Positions 1 to 8,070 of a DNA stretch of 64,000 bases are shown piece after piece. The notes under the pieces are model-generated. The model was given only the letters and a program-made list of their open reading frames with translations, was not told where the DNA came from and made no database searches. The position numbers and the translations under genes are program-made. The stretch spans positions 62,001 to 126,000 of the forward strand of contig NZ_JBHMFC010000008.1 of assembly GCF_042427585.1 (NCBI RefSeq), written 5' to 3'. Source of the DNA: Pseudalgibacter ostreae. Its GTDB lineage: Bacteria > Bacteroidota > Bacteroidia > Flavobacteriales > Flavobacteriaceae. The first letter of the stretch is position 1. Each line of letters begins with the position of its first letter.

Positions 1-1767
1 CAAGGCTGCATTCTCTGCAGAGATACTTTTAAATGGTTTCGGTTCATTGTAAATACCTTGTTCACTTAAATCATTTTCATCTTTTAAATCTTTAAGATCT
101 TTTTCTCTACCAATTAATTTTTCGTTTAAAGCTTTTAACAGATCCTTCTGTTCTACTTTAGATTTTTGTACTAATGCATTTAAATCTTCTAAAGATTTTG
201 AAGTTGCATCACTCGGTGCTATTTGAGATTTTGCTTCTTCGGCTAAACGAGCTTTTTCAGCTTCGGCTAATTTAGCGCGTTCTGCTGCTTCCGCCTGAGC
301 TTTAGCTGTAGCTTCACGTTTTGCCAAGGCTTCTGCGTCTGCTTTCGCTTTAGCCTCTGCTGCCAATTTCAATCTAGCGGCTTCTTCTGCTTGTAGTCTT
401 GAGGCTGCTTCTTGTTGCGCTCTAGTTTCTGCTTCGGCTAATTTAGCGCGTTCTGCTGCTTCCGCCTGAGCTTTAGCTGCAGCTTCACGTTTTGCCAAAG
501 CCTCCGCATCTGCTTTCGCTTTGGCCTCTGCTGCCAATTTCAATTTAGCCGCTTCTTCTGCTTGTAGTCTTGAAGCAGCTTCCTGTTGCGCTTTAGCCTC
601 TGCTTCGGCTAATTCTAACTTAGCACGAGCCTCCAACTCTCTTTTTTCCTTTGCCTCTTCAGCTAAAACAGTTCTTGCCTCTGATTTTATCTCGGCCTGG
701 GCTATTGCATCTTCCCTAGCCTTATTTTTTGCTTCTTCAATGGCTTCTCTATCCACTTCTGTTTTACTTGAATTGTCTTTCGCTAAGTAACGCTTCGGTT
801 TTTGTTCTGGAATAATTAAAGCGACCTCTTCATCATCTCCACTATAATTGTAGCGGTATCTGTTTTTAAACTTAAAAGCTAATGTAATGTCATGAGAATT
901 TCCAAAACTTGATAAATTCCCCATCGCTTTTTCAAAATTATACTCTATGGCTATTTGAGAAGTAATATTAAGCCCTATACCCGCCGACACTCCGTAAAGG
1001 GTATTATAACCTGCTTGTGCCCAAATGCCTTTAGGTACCATTAACATGGCTACTCCTGAAACAATAGTATTATCTTTTTGAAATTCAGATCGTATTAAAG
1101 TAGAGAATTTACTATCATCGAAAAAACCAGAAGTATTTACGTAACCTGTGTACATGATGTGTGGTTGTACACTTTGCTGCGGATTATTTTCTATAATTTT
1201 AGAGGTATTAAAATTATATGAAACCAAATTATTTACCGACAAACCAAAATCAAAGAAAGAAACTCCGTAGTTTATCCCTGGGTTGATAGTTATTACCGTG
1301 TTTGATGGTATGTTATTTAATGAAGGGTCAGAAAAATTTGTGATAATTTTACCATCATTTAAACCGCTTTTATAAACTGCTAGATTCATTCCAAAAGTTA
1401 AATGACTATCTGTATTTATAACGGCATTATAGGCATAGTTCAACACGGCACCAAAATTGGTCAATACACCATAATCTTGCTGAAATAACCCAACCCCGAT
1501 ACCTGCATTTTCTCTAAACCTACCAGAAAAACTAAACAAATAGGTTTGCGGCGCATTATCAAACTGAGCCCATTCCCGCTTATTGGAAAACGTAATGTAT
1601 TTATTTTGTTCCCTTACAAAACTAAAGGTAGGGTTGATAACATATTGATTAAATTTTAAAGAGTTTCTAACGGGTAATGCAAATGCCGCTGCGCCATCCT
1701 CCTTTTCTTGAGAATAAAGCTGTGTGAAACACAAAATCAAAACTATATGTAAAAGGTAGTTCCTCAT
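1..1767 (-). CDS. PorP/SprF-like T9SS outer-membrane protein with long repeat tail (3' end cut by window)
   Basis: The first 589 codons are present; the C-terminus lies beyond the left edge. A signal peptide (MRNYLLHIVLILCFTQLYSQ) is followed by about 300 residues with the look of a PorP/SprF beta-barrel (motif FNQYVINPTFSF, repeated short amphipathic strands). After about residue 325 the protein becomes an Ala/Glu/Lys/Arg-rich, probably coiled-coil tail, far longer than the usual family length of about 300-340. The tail is encoded by 171-bp tandem repeats. PorP/SprF proteins partner T9SS cargo bearing type B sorting domains, and the gene directly upstream encodes such a cargo: its stop ends 1 base before this ATG, so the two are surely co-translated. 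The tail could reach the periplasm or peptidoglycan; that is inference. What follows the visible end is unknown. Confidence 0.85.
   Translation of the reverse strand, partial: MRNYLLHIVLILCFTQLYSQEKEDGAAAFALPVRNSLKFNQYVINPTFSFVREQNKYITFSNKREWAQFDNAPQTYLFSFSGRFRENAGIGVGLFQQDYGVLTNFGAVLNYAYNAVINTDSHLTFGMNLAVYKSGLNDGKIITNFSDPSLNNIPSNTVITINPGINYGVSFFDFGLSVNNLVSYNFNTSKIIENNPQQSVQPHIMYTGYVNTSGFFDDSKFSTLIRSEFQKDNTIVSGVAMLMVPKGIWAQAGYNTLYGVSAGIGLNITSQIAIEYNFEKAMGNLSSFGNSHDITLAFKFKNRYRYNYSGDDEEVALIIPEQKPKRYLAKDNSSKTEVDREAIEEAKNKAREDAIAQAEIKSEARTVLAEEAKEKRELEARAKLELAEAEAKAQQEAASRLQAEEAAKLKLAAEAKAKADAEALAKREAAAKAQAEAAERAKLAEAETRAQQEAASRLQAEEAARLKLAAEAKAKADAEALAKREATAKAQAEAAERAKLAEAEKARLAEEAKSQIAPSDATSKSLEDLNALVQKSKVEQKDLLKALNEKLIGREKDLKDLKDENDLSEQGIYNEPKPFKSISAENAAL
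260..601 (-). repeat. 171-bp in-frame tandem repeat in PorP-like tail
   Basis: Two near-identical units (260-430 and 431-601) share a 171-bp period, which is 57 codons. A diverged third unit begins near 602. The encoded unit is rich in Ala, Glu, Lys and Arg (for example KLAEAE and AKAKADAEALAKRE) with no Pro or Gly, as expected for a long helix or coiled coil. The high identity suggests recent duplication or ongoing copy-number change. Confidence 0.85.
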
Positions 1768-1768
1768 G

Positions 1769-3208
1769 TTATTTAACAACCGTAATGGAGCCTTTTTTAG
1801 TTTTATTGTCTGGGGTAGTAATGATATAATAGTAAACTGGGTTTATATGTTGAAAATCTAATTGGTTTTCTGGCCAATTATTTTGGTAATTATTAGTTTT
1901 AAATACCGTTTTACCTTGCGCATTTATAATGAGGACTTCGGTATTTGCCCCATTTACATAATTTTGTGGGATAACCCATGTGTCATTAATACCATCTCCA
2001 TTTGGACTAATTAAATTTGGAATATCTGCTACATCTGGAAAAGGTTCTTTTACTATAAACTCAAATTCATTAGTACTTATACACCCTATTGTTTGTTTTA
2101 CTATAGCTTTATATCGCCCAACTTGTGTTGCTTCATAGCTATTAGTGGTTGCTCCTGAAATAACAACCTCATTAAAAAACCATTCGAATTCTGGAGCAGT
2201 AGCATCTGTAGTGATAGACGCTATTACAGCCCCCCCTTCGTTTATGGTTTCGGTATCTGCCACATCAATACTACTTGTAAATCCATTACTTTCCAAAAGG
2301 ATAGAGGCACTAGCCGTACAGCTTCCTAAATTTATAATTACAGAAAACTCTCCAGATTCCTCTGTAACATATGTTTGACTTGTAGCCCCTGAAATTTCTT
2401 TACCATCCTTCAACCATATGTAGCTATCTCCGCTTATAGCACTAAGAGTGGTAGCGCCCTCAGTGGAACAAAACGGATTTCCAAGACTAGAGTTTATACT
2501 GCTTGTGGTGTTTCCAGAGCCCGCCTCACTTATGGTTACATGATTAGAAGAGGAATCGGAAGTACAGGTACCATAATCCGTTTTAACAAAATAAGTTCCA
2601 GGCTCGCTAACAGAGTAGCTAGAGCCATTTGCTACAAAAACGGACGTGGTTGGACTGGTTTTTTTTCGCCATTCGAAAGTAAGAGAAGGATATTGCAATG
2701 GAGAATCACTCATGCCGTCACTAGGATTATCGATAGTAAGCAAGTAACTACCACCAGAACAATAGCTCCCATTTTCATTTGAATTGTTTATTGTAAAAGG
2801 GCTGTCATGAACTTTATAATATGCTGCAAATGTACTCGAATTTTGACTCGTAACTCCCGAACCCGTGCTTTTTACTCTTATTTTATACGCCTCCCCTGAT
2901 GTAGAAGTAGGTAAAGAGAAGTTTAATGTGGCAGGCGATTCAACAACACTTCCAGCAGTTGATGTAAATAAAATGTTAGGATTTGCAAAGCTTCCCGAAC
3001 TATCTGAAAGCTCAATTATAAATTGATTTGTTGGATTTGAATTCGTTTCAGGCGTAAAGGAAAACGTAATATCAAAAGTATTAAATAAAGGTGATGCACA
3101 GGCCTGTGTAAAGCCCAAGCTAGGCTTAGATATAAATGCCTGACCACCAACTATTTGAATAAAAAAAACAAAAAAAACAACAAGAAAAGAAATGTAAAGG
3201 TGCTTCAT
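1769..3208 (-). CDS. T9SS type B sorting-domain surface protein with Ig-like repeats
   Basis: This 479-residue secreted protein has an N-terminal signal peptide (MKHLYISFLVVFFVFFIQIV, then GGQA). The body is built of Ser/Thr/Gly-rich beta-sandwich segments with paired cysteines, resembling the Ig/PKD-like modules of flavobacterial adhesins. The last 85 or so residues form a gliding-motility-associated (CHU_C, type B) sorting domain, with the hallmark SPNGDGINDTW near residue 405 and a C-terminal GSITVVK. Such domains target proteins through the T9SS to the cell surface. It sits directly upstream of a PorP/SprF-like gene, the expected partner. Ligand or role in adhesion or gliding cannot be read from sequence. 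Confidence 0.85.
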   Translation of the reverse strand: MKHLYISFLVVFFVFFIQIVGGQAFISKPSLGFTQACASPLFNTFDITFSFTPETNSNPTNQFIIELSDSSGSFANPNILFTSTAGSVVESPATLNFSLPTSTSGEAYKIRVKSTGSGVTSQNSSTFAAYYKVHDSPFTINNSNENGSYCSGGSYLLTIDNPSDGMSDSPLQYPSLTFEWRKKTSPTTSVFVANGSSYSVSEPGTYFVKTDYGTCTSDSSSNHVTISEAGSGNTTSSINSSLGNPFCSTEGATTLSAISGDSYIWLKDGKEISGATSQTYVTEESGEFSVIINLGSCTASASILLESNGFTSSIDVADTETINEGGAVIASITTDATAPEFEWFFNEVVISGATTNSYEATQVGRYKAIVKQTIGCISTNEFEFIVKEPFPDVADIPNLISPNGDGINDTWVIPQNYVNGANTEVLIINAQGKTVFKTNNYQNNWPENQLDFQHINPVYYYIITTPDNKTKKGSITVVK

Positions 3209-3381
3209 GCGATATTATTTTCTTTTGTAAATAAAACGCCTAGATATTATTATACCACCTGCTATGCCTATAAGTCAAACAGGGTGCTCCAAATTTATAA
3301 AAATGTAAGATGGAAAATTATAAGGTTCTAGGAAACTTACTAGACAAATAGTTTTGGTTTTTAGTTTATTTATTAATTCCT

Positions 3382-4695
3382 TTAATCTAAGTTTATGGTG
3401 CTTGTTGCGATTATTTTATTAATTCGCAATCTAAAATCTGGTCTTTTAGGATTTTTTAAATCAATAAAGGTTTCAGAATCATCGCTTTTTGAATACACAT
3501 TGAAGAAAGCACTATTACCATACCAATTCTCTAAATCTTCATTGTTATAATTATTTTCTACAAAAATATTGCCATCACAGTTATTGAAATACATAGCGGT
3601 AAATTTAATTTTCTCTAAATTTTCTTGATTCACCATAATACTTTCTTCAAAGAGTACCGCTGGATTAAAACCGGATACAACACTTTTACTCATATCCAAT
3701 GAAGCATTTTGTCCGATAAAAATAGCTTCCTTAACCAAACCTCTCTCAATATCAGATTTCAAATTATCACTTTCTGTTAAAAGTGTTATGTTTTGCACTT
3801 CTACAAAAGAGCCTTTCTTTGTAAAATCTATCTCGTCTTTTTTATCATACGAAATAACTTGCAAGCACCTTGACCGTTGACTACTTGAAACATATGGGCT
3901 ACGAACCGCTAGTGAGTTGTATAGTTTAGACTGTGTTCCTAAATTAAATTTAAAATCATTACTACTTGATTTATATGACACGACTTTTTCAAAATGAACC
4001 TCTCCTCCCCATACTTCATAAGAGTTTCCTGCACAAAAACTAATCATGATATTTTCAAAAATAGTTTCGTTACCAACACCTGCTAAAAACAAACCACTAA
4101 AATACGTATCGCTACTAATTCTTTTACCAGCATATTCTATACGAACATATCGCATAACACCAGAATTAGCATTTGGATTTTCTCCGCCGAAATTTGAATT
4201 TTTATAAACTGCAGCATTAAGTTCTGTATAATAACTCGATACCGACCCATTACCAAACTTATTGGTAGGGCCATCTCCAAGAATAATAATCCCTCCCCAA
4301 TCGCCGGGTCTTTTAACACTTCGACTTGAAGTAAATACTATAGGGTCTGTTTCTAAGCCATTAGCAATGATAGACGCTCCTTTAGCAATGGTAAGAGAAG
4401 CTTTCGTATTAAAATCACCAATTATCACAGTTCCTGGCTCAATAGTAAGTGTGGCGTTGTTGGTTACGAAAACATTTCCCATTAAAAGATAAACCTCTCT
4501 TTTGCTAAGCTTCGTATCTTCAGTTATAGTTCCTGTTAATATTTGTGTAGGCTCGCCATATTCTTTTTGATTAGAATTAAATTCTGTCCAGTTGTTCAAC
4601 CAGTTATTGGTGCCTACAATTCCTTTTTCCTGTTGCGCAAAAACGCTTCCTACTGCAAAAAGAAATATGAATGAGATTTGGATAAAGTGTTTCAT
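3382..4695 (-). CDS. secreted right-handed beta-helix-like surface protein
   Basis: The product has 437 residues and a clear signal peptide (MKHFIQISFIFLFAVGSVFA, cleaved before QQ). The middle part has repeated short strands with GTVIIGD, WGGIIILGDG and NGSV-type turns, resembling secreted Bacteroidota parallel beta-helix proteins that are often left as hypothetical. I see no sorting domain at the C-terminus, so it may be periplasmic or surface-attached by another route. A good promoter (4745-4775) lies about 50 bases upstream, so it is probably transcribed on its own. Enzymatic activity cannot be assigned; a structural or binding role is as likely. Confidence 0.75.
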   Translation of the reverse strand: MKHFIQISFIFLFAVGSVFAQQEKGIVGTNNWLNNWTEFNSNQKEYGEPTQILTGTITEDTKLSKREVYLLMGNVFVTNNATLTIEPGTVIIGDFNTKASLTIAKGASIIANGLETDPIVFTSSRSVKRPGDWGGIIILGDGPTNKFGNGSVSSYYTELNAAVYKNSNFGGENPNANSGVMRYVRIEYAGKRISSDTYFSGLFLAGVGNETIFENIMISFCAGNSYEVWGGEVHFEKVVSYKSSSNDFKFNLGTQSKLYNSLAVRSPYVSSSQRSRCLQVISYDKKDEIDFTKKGSFVEVQNITLLTESDNLKSDIERGLVKEAIFIGQNASLDMSKSVVSGFNPAVLFEESIMVNQENLEKIKFTAMYFNNCDGNIFVENNYNNEDLENWYGNSAFFNVYSKSDDSETFIDLKNPKRPDFRLRINKIIATSTINLD

Positions 4696-5035
4696 AGTCG
4701 AGTATTTATAGTTATATGCGATAAGGTTTTTTTTAATCTATTTTCAAAAATAGAAATAAATCTATGAAATACCAATTATTTCGTTAAAATACACTAAATA
4801 AGAGGGATTGTATTAAAAATCAATCGATGAACGGCATTTTATTATAAAAGTTAATATTTATTTAATTTAAAAATATATGTTTCAATAGCTGCTGTATTAA
4901 ATTACAATATATGTACGAAAAATTACTCTGTTTTAAATTGTTTCAAAAACAACCATTTAATCCATTTCTTACAGCAGAAGCATATTAAAAAAAATATTAG
5001 TAATATGGTTTTTATATGCCCCTTAAACAGACCTC
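4696..5035. other. AT-rich intergenic region
   Basis: This 340-bp stretch contains the promoter at 4745-4775 for the downstream beta-helix gene. The rest is very AT-rich; I see no credible ORF, terminator hairpin or repeat in it. Confidence 0.6.
4745..4775 (-). promoter_or_regulatory. Bacteroidota-type promoter for the beta-helix gene
   Basis: On the minus strand a TTG (-33 element) is followed by 20 bases and then TATTTTTG, an exact match to the TAnnTTTG -7 element. The implied transcription start leaves a leader of about 45 bases before the ATG at 4695. Confidence 0.55.
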
Positions 5036-5482
5036 TTAATTAAATTGACTATATTGATGTAAAGACTTCATGGTTTCTTCATAAAATAGAATTGCTGAAA
5101 CCAATTTATTGGTATCGGAATAGGGCAATATCCTGCCATGAAAATCAGAAGTACTACTTAAAAAAGCATCAGTAGCTTTAAATTGATTGTCGAGTGCTTT
5201 ACTATTATCACTATCATTAGGAATCCCTAATGTTGTCATCGTTACTCCTGGTTTGGTAGCAAATGCAATATAGGGCAATAATTTTACCAGACTTTCTATA
5301 CGCTCTTTATATAGTGTAAGTAATTCTCCTTTTGGCAAACGCTCCAGTTCCTCTTTATTGTGATATTTTTTAATAGAAACCTTATCACTGATAATGCTTT
5401 TGGCTTCTCCTTTCTTTTGAGCAAAACCCGTACCTATTGCGAGAAAAAGAGCGAAGCAGAATAAAGTAATTTTCATATTCAT
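5036..5482 (-). CDS. small secreted protein of unknown function
   Basis: A 148-residue protein with a typical signal peptide (MNMKITLFCFALFLAIGTGFA). The mature part is helical and charged (for example YHNKEELERLPKGELLTLYK), with no motif I recognise, no cysteine pair and no sorting domain. It is monocistronic by its own promoter at 5508-5537 and a terminator upstream at 5651-5693. It looks like a genuine lineage-specific periplasmic protein; no function is proposed. Confidence 0.7.
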   Translation of the reverse strand: MNMKITLFCFALFLAIGTGFAQKKGEAKSIISDKVSIKKYHNKEELERLPKGELLTLYKERIESLVKLLPYIAFATKPGVTMTTLGIPNDSDNSKALDNQFKATDAFLSSTSDFHGRILPYSDTNKLVSAILFYEETMKSLHQYSQFN

Positions 5483-5507
5483 ATCTATAAATTTTAGATT
5501 AACAAAG

Positions 5508-5537
5508 CAAATCTATGTAATTAATCGTAAAAAGCAA
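5508..5537 (-). promoter_or_regulatory. Bacteroidota-type promoter for small secreted protein
   Basis: The minus strand reads TTG, 19 bases, then TAGATTTG, matching the TTG-N19-TAnnTTTG consensus. The predicted start of transcription is about 20 bases before the ATG at 5482. Confidence 0.55.
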
Positions 5538-5650
5538 GCATTTTATCGTGTATTTTGAAAATATTTTTAAATCGCCTTGTGTTTACGTAAGATTAACCCC
5601 TCCCGAATAAATCTCTTTTTTTTTGAATAGCATGATTTTATAAATAAATA

Positions 5651-5693
5651 AAAAAACCGTTCTAACTTTTTTAATTAAATAAAGTTGGAACGG
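5651..5693 (-). terminator. Rho-independent terminator of the ABC ATPase gene
   Basis: A 13-bp stem (CCGTTCTAACTTT paired with AAAGTTGGAACGG, one G-U) is followed on the minus strand by a run of T. It lies about 105 bases after the stop at 5798. Confidence 0.75.
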
Positions 5694-5797
5694 CTTAATC
5701 AAATAGCTTCCTAAACTCCATAATAGGAACTGTTATTATTCAAAAAAGAAAAAAAACACTTCTGTAATGCGTTTTGTTATAAATTTAAATTTAAGGT

Positions 5798-7024
5798 TTA
5801 TTGTATTTCGCCAGTAGCACCTATGGCAGTGGGTGTTAGTTTATAGATAAACTCAGGAGTTAACCCAGATTCTTTTCTATGGGACACATACAATATGGCT
5901 GTATCACTTTCCTTAGCTATTTTATTGATCAACTCTGAAAACAGCATCACATCACTATCATCTAAACCAGTTGTTGGCTCGTCTAAAATAAGTAGCGGCG
6001 GGTTTTTTACCATCGCTCTTGCAATTAACACCAAACGTTGATGACCAAGAGACAAAGACAAAAAACTTTTTTTCCTAATTTCAAACATCCTTAAAACGTG
6101 AAGCCATTGTTGTGCTATTTTAATCTGTTCATCTGTAGGTTGCGTATAGAGCCCTACCGAATCGTAAAAGCCCGAAACAATCATATTCCCAATAGCATCA
6201 CCGCGATAAAACCCCCTTAACATCTCTGAAGAAAAATACCCAATTTTCTTTTTAATGTCCCAAACACTTTCTCCGCTTCCTTTTTTTACTCCAAATAATG
6301 TAATATCCTGATTATAGGCTTTTACATTATCACCCGTAATAAGGGACAATAAGGTACTTTTACCAGAACCATTTGGTCCTATTAATTGCCAAAATTCACC
6401 CTTTTTAATTTCCCAAGAAATGTTTTTCACAATAGTTCTATCCCCATAGGCAATGGTAACATTTTGAAATTTTACTAAGGGATTTTTTTCATCATCCCTT
6501 TGATAACTTGGCTTAGGGATAGATTTAAAGTACGATGGCCTTAAGGCTTGCGCATTAGAATTAAACGCTTGGATGGGCACAAGCTCTAAATTTTGAAATT
6601 GATATACCTCTTCTATAAAGGGAAGTATATCTGCTTTTCGATTTGTTATTTGTACAATCGGTATTTTTTTACTTAAATTGGTTAACGTATGGATAATATC
6701 TTGTTGTGAACGGATATCTAAATTATCAAATACATTATCTACAATAATATAGTTGGGGTTTTTAGAAATAAGGTGCATCAATAATGCTTTTTTACGTTCT
6801 CCTTCAGAAGAATGCAACAAACTATTGCGTGTAACGGTGGTAACATTAAAATGACCATGACGTCGTTCTTGATCAATAAATTTATTAAGCGTCGTTTCTG
6901 AAAACAATGCGCCCTCTAAATCGGCTACATGACTAATGGCCTCACCAGACATAATTGCGTCTATTAAAAGAGCTTTATTATCCGTATTACGAATATAAAT
7001 GGCTAAATGTTTTTTTAAACCCAT
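5798..7024 (-). CDS. ModF-like tandem ABC ATPase with degenerate first domain
   Basis: This 408-residue protein has two ABC nucleotide-binding halves and no membrane segment. The C-terminal half is complete: Walker A GPNGSGKST near residue 217, signature LSLGHQR, Walker B LLILDEPTTGLD and switch His in YVSHRKE. The N-terminal half keeps a signature-like SSEGERKK and a Walker-B-like YIIVDNVFDNLD but shows no Walker A loop, and Asp-Asn replaces Asp-Glu. The layout matches the ModF/PhrA (YlmA) family, soluble ATPases of uncertain role once linked to molybdate transport. No mod permease genes are nearby, so a transport role is unsupported. It is flanked by terminators and so is probably monocistronic. 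Confidence 0.8.
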   Translation of the reverse strand: MGLKKHLAIYIRNTDNKALLIDAIMSGEAISHVADLEGALFSETTLNKFIDQERRHGHFNVTTVTRNSLLHSSEGERKKALLMHLISKNPNYIIVDNVFDNLDIRSQQDIIHTLTNLSKKIPIVQITNRKADILPFIEEVYQFQNLELVPIQAFNSNAQALRPSYFKSIPKPSYQRDDEKNPLVKFQNVTIAYGDRTIVKNISWEIKKGEFWQLIGPNGSGKSTLLSLITGDNVKAYNQDITLFGVKKGSGESVWDIKKKIGYFSSEMLRGFYRGDAIGNMIVSGFYDSVGLYTQPTDEQIKIAQQWLHVLRMFEIRKKSFLSLSLGHQRLVLIARAMVKNPPLLILDEPTTGLDDSDVMLFSELINKIAKESDTAILYVSHRKESGLTPEFIYKLTPTAIGATGEIQ

Positions 7025-7089
7025 TATCCTATCCTTTATTATTAAAAATATCTATTAATACATCTCGATATTACGAAATACTATAACAT

Positions 7090-7117
7090 AAAAAAAGAGG
7101 GCTTCCCCCTCTCTTTT
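7090..7117 (-). terminator. terminator of the BadF/BadG-type kinase gene
   Basis: A GC-rich hairpin (AGAGGG with CCCTCT, extended by flanking A/T pairs with one bulge) is followed on the minus strand by seven T. It lies about 20 bases after the stop at 7138. Confidence 0.65.
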
Positions 7118-7137
7118 CACTCGCAATAAAATTATTT

Positions 7138-8001
7138 TTATTGTAATTGTTTTATATGAAAGGCTACTAGACCTTCAATGGGTCTACGCTCAAAATTACC
7201 AACTCTAAAGCCCATTTCTTCAGCAACCTCTTTAATCTCATTTTGTGAAAAATAAGCAATAGAACCCGCGAAATGAACAGGAACAGTATCTAGATGTTCT
7301 TTATATTGTAAAATCATATTTTTAGCAAAAATACGAATGCCATCTTTTATGAGCTTTAAGACATATTCAGAATCTTTATTTAAGAACATAAACTCAGCAA
7401 AATTGGCTAAATAAGCATTGGGATTGGGTTGTTTATAAATGTTATATTTTATATAATCAGCTTCTAGATTATACTTTCCTGCAAAAGCCACCTTAATGTC
7501 TTCTGGCATTTGGTTAAAATAGTAATCCCTAATCAATTGCTTCCCGAAATAATTTCCAGACGCATCATCCATTAATATATAGCCCAACGACAATACCTTC
7601 TGGTGCAGTGTATTTCCATCATAATAGCTACAGTTGGACCCTGTGCCCATAATACATACTACAGCAGCTTCTTTCTCGTGGTTTATAGTAGAATAGATGG
7701 CCGCCATGGTATCCTCTTCTACTTTTACATCGGCATTTACAAAGACCTCTTTCAAGGCACTATCAACCATCTCCTTACCTCTTTCTGTTCCACAACCGGC
7801 ACCATAAAAGAAAACATGGCTAACATCTTTGCTATGGGTTTTTAAAACCTCATTTTTCTTAATTGTTTTTTTTAGTTTTTTTAAGGTTAAGATTTCTGGG
7901 TTTAATCCCTTGGTCCTTAACTTCTCTAAAATCTGTTTACCATTTTTGTCTACCGCAATCCAATCAGATTTTGTAGATCCACTATCAACAATTAAAATCA
8001 T
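7138..8001 (-). CDS. BadF/BadG/BcrA/BcrD-type ATPase, probable N-acetylglucosamine kinase
   Basis: The product has 287 residues. The N-terminus (MILIVDSGSTKSDWIAVDKN) is the phosphate-1 loop of the sugar kinase/Hsp70/actin fold; CIMGTGSNCSYYDG near residue 115 is the phosphate-2 loop, and DDASGNYFGKQLI follows. This is the soluble, N-acetylglucosamine-kinase-like branch, not the iron-sulfur BcrA type, since no cysteine cluster is seen. It would phosphorylate an amino sugar in the cytoplasm, perhaps from peptidoglycan turnover. It follows gap and pfkA on the same strand, but a strong hairpin separates it from gap, so its expression may depend on readthrough or on its own promoter. Substrate is inferred from family resemblance. 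Confidence 0.8.
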   Translation of the reverse strand: MILIVDSGSTKSDWIAVDKNGKQILEKLRTKGLNPEILTLKKLKKTIKKNEVLKTHSKDVSHVFFYGAGCGTERGKEMVDSALKEVFVNADVKVEEDTMAAIYSTINHEKEAAVVCIMGTGSNCSYYDGNTLHQKVLSLGYILMDDASGNYFGKQLIRDYYFNQMPEDIKVAFAGKYNLEADYIKYNIYKQPNPNAYLANFAEFMFLNKDSEYVLKLIKDGIRIFAKNMILQYKEHLDTVPVHFAGSIAYFSQNEIKEVAEEMGFRVGNFERRPIEGLVAFHIKQLQ

Positions 8002-8013
8002 ATGTTTTTTAAA

Positions 8014-8058
8014 TAAAAATCTATGGCATTACAATTATATTACCGTAATGCCATAGAT
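8014..8058 (-). terminator. hairpin terminator after gap
   Basis: A perfect 14-bp inverted repeat (ATCTATGGCATTAC with GTAATGCCATAGAT, 12-base loop) fills the space between gap and the kinase gene and is followed on the minus strand by TTTTTA. It probably ends or attenuates the pfkA-gap transcript. Confidence 0.7.
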
Positions 8059-8070
8059 TATGGTCCTTAA

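Larger units (their letters stand above)
5483..5797. other. intergenic region with promoter and terminator
   Basis: This 315-bp gap contains the promoter of the small secreted protein (5508-5537) and the terminator of the upstream ABC ATPase gene (5651-5693). I see no further gene. Confidence 0.6.

Noticed and set aside
521..790. Open frame on the plus strand, Ala/Ser-rich
   Set aside because: It is the antisense shadow of the repeat tail of the PorP-like gene; its composition simply mirrors the Glu/Lys/Ala codons on the other strand.
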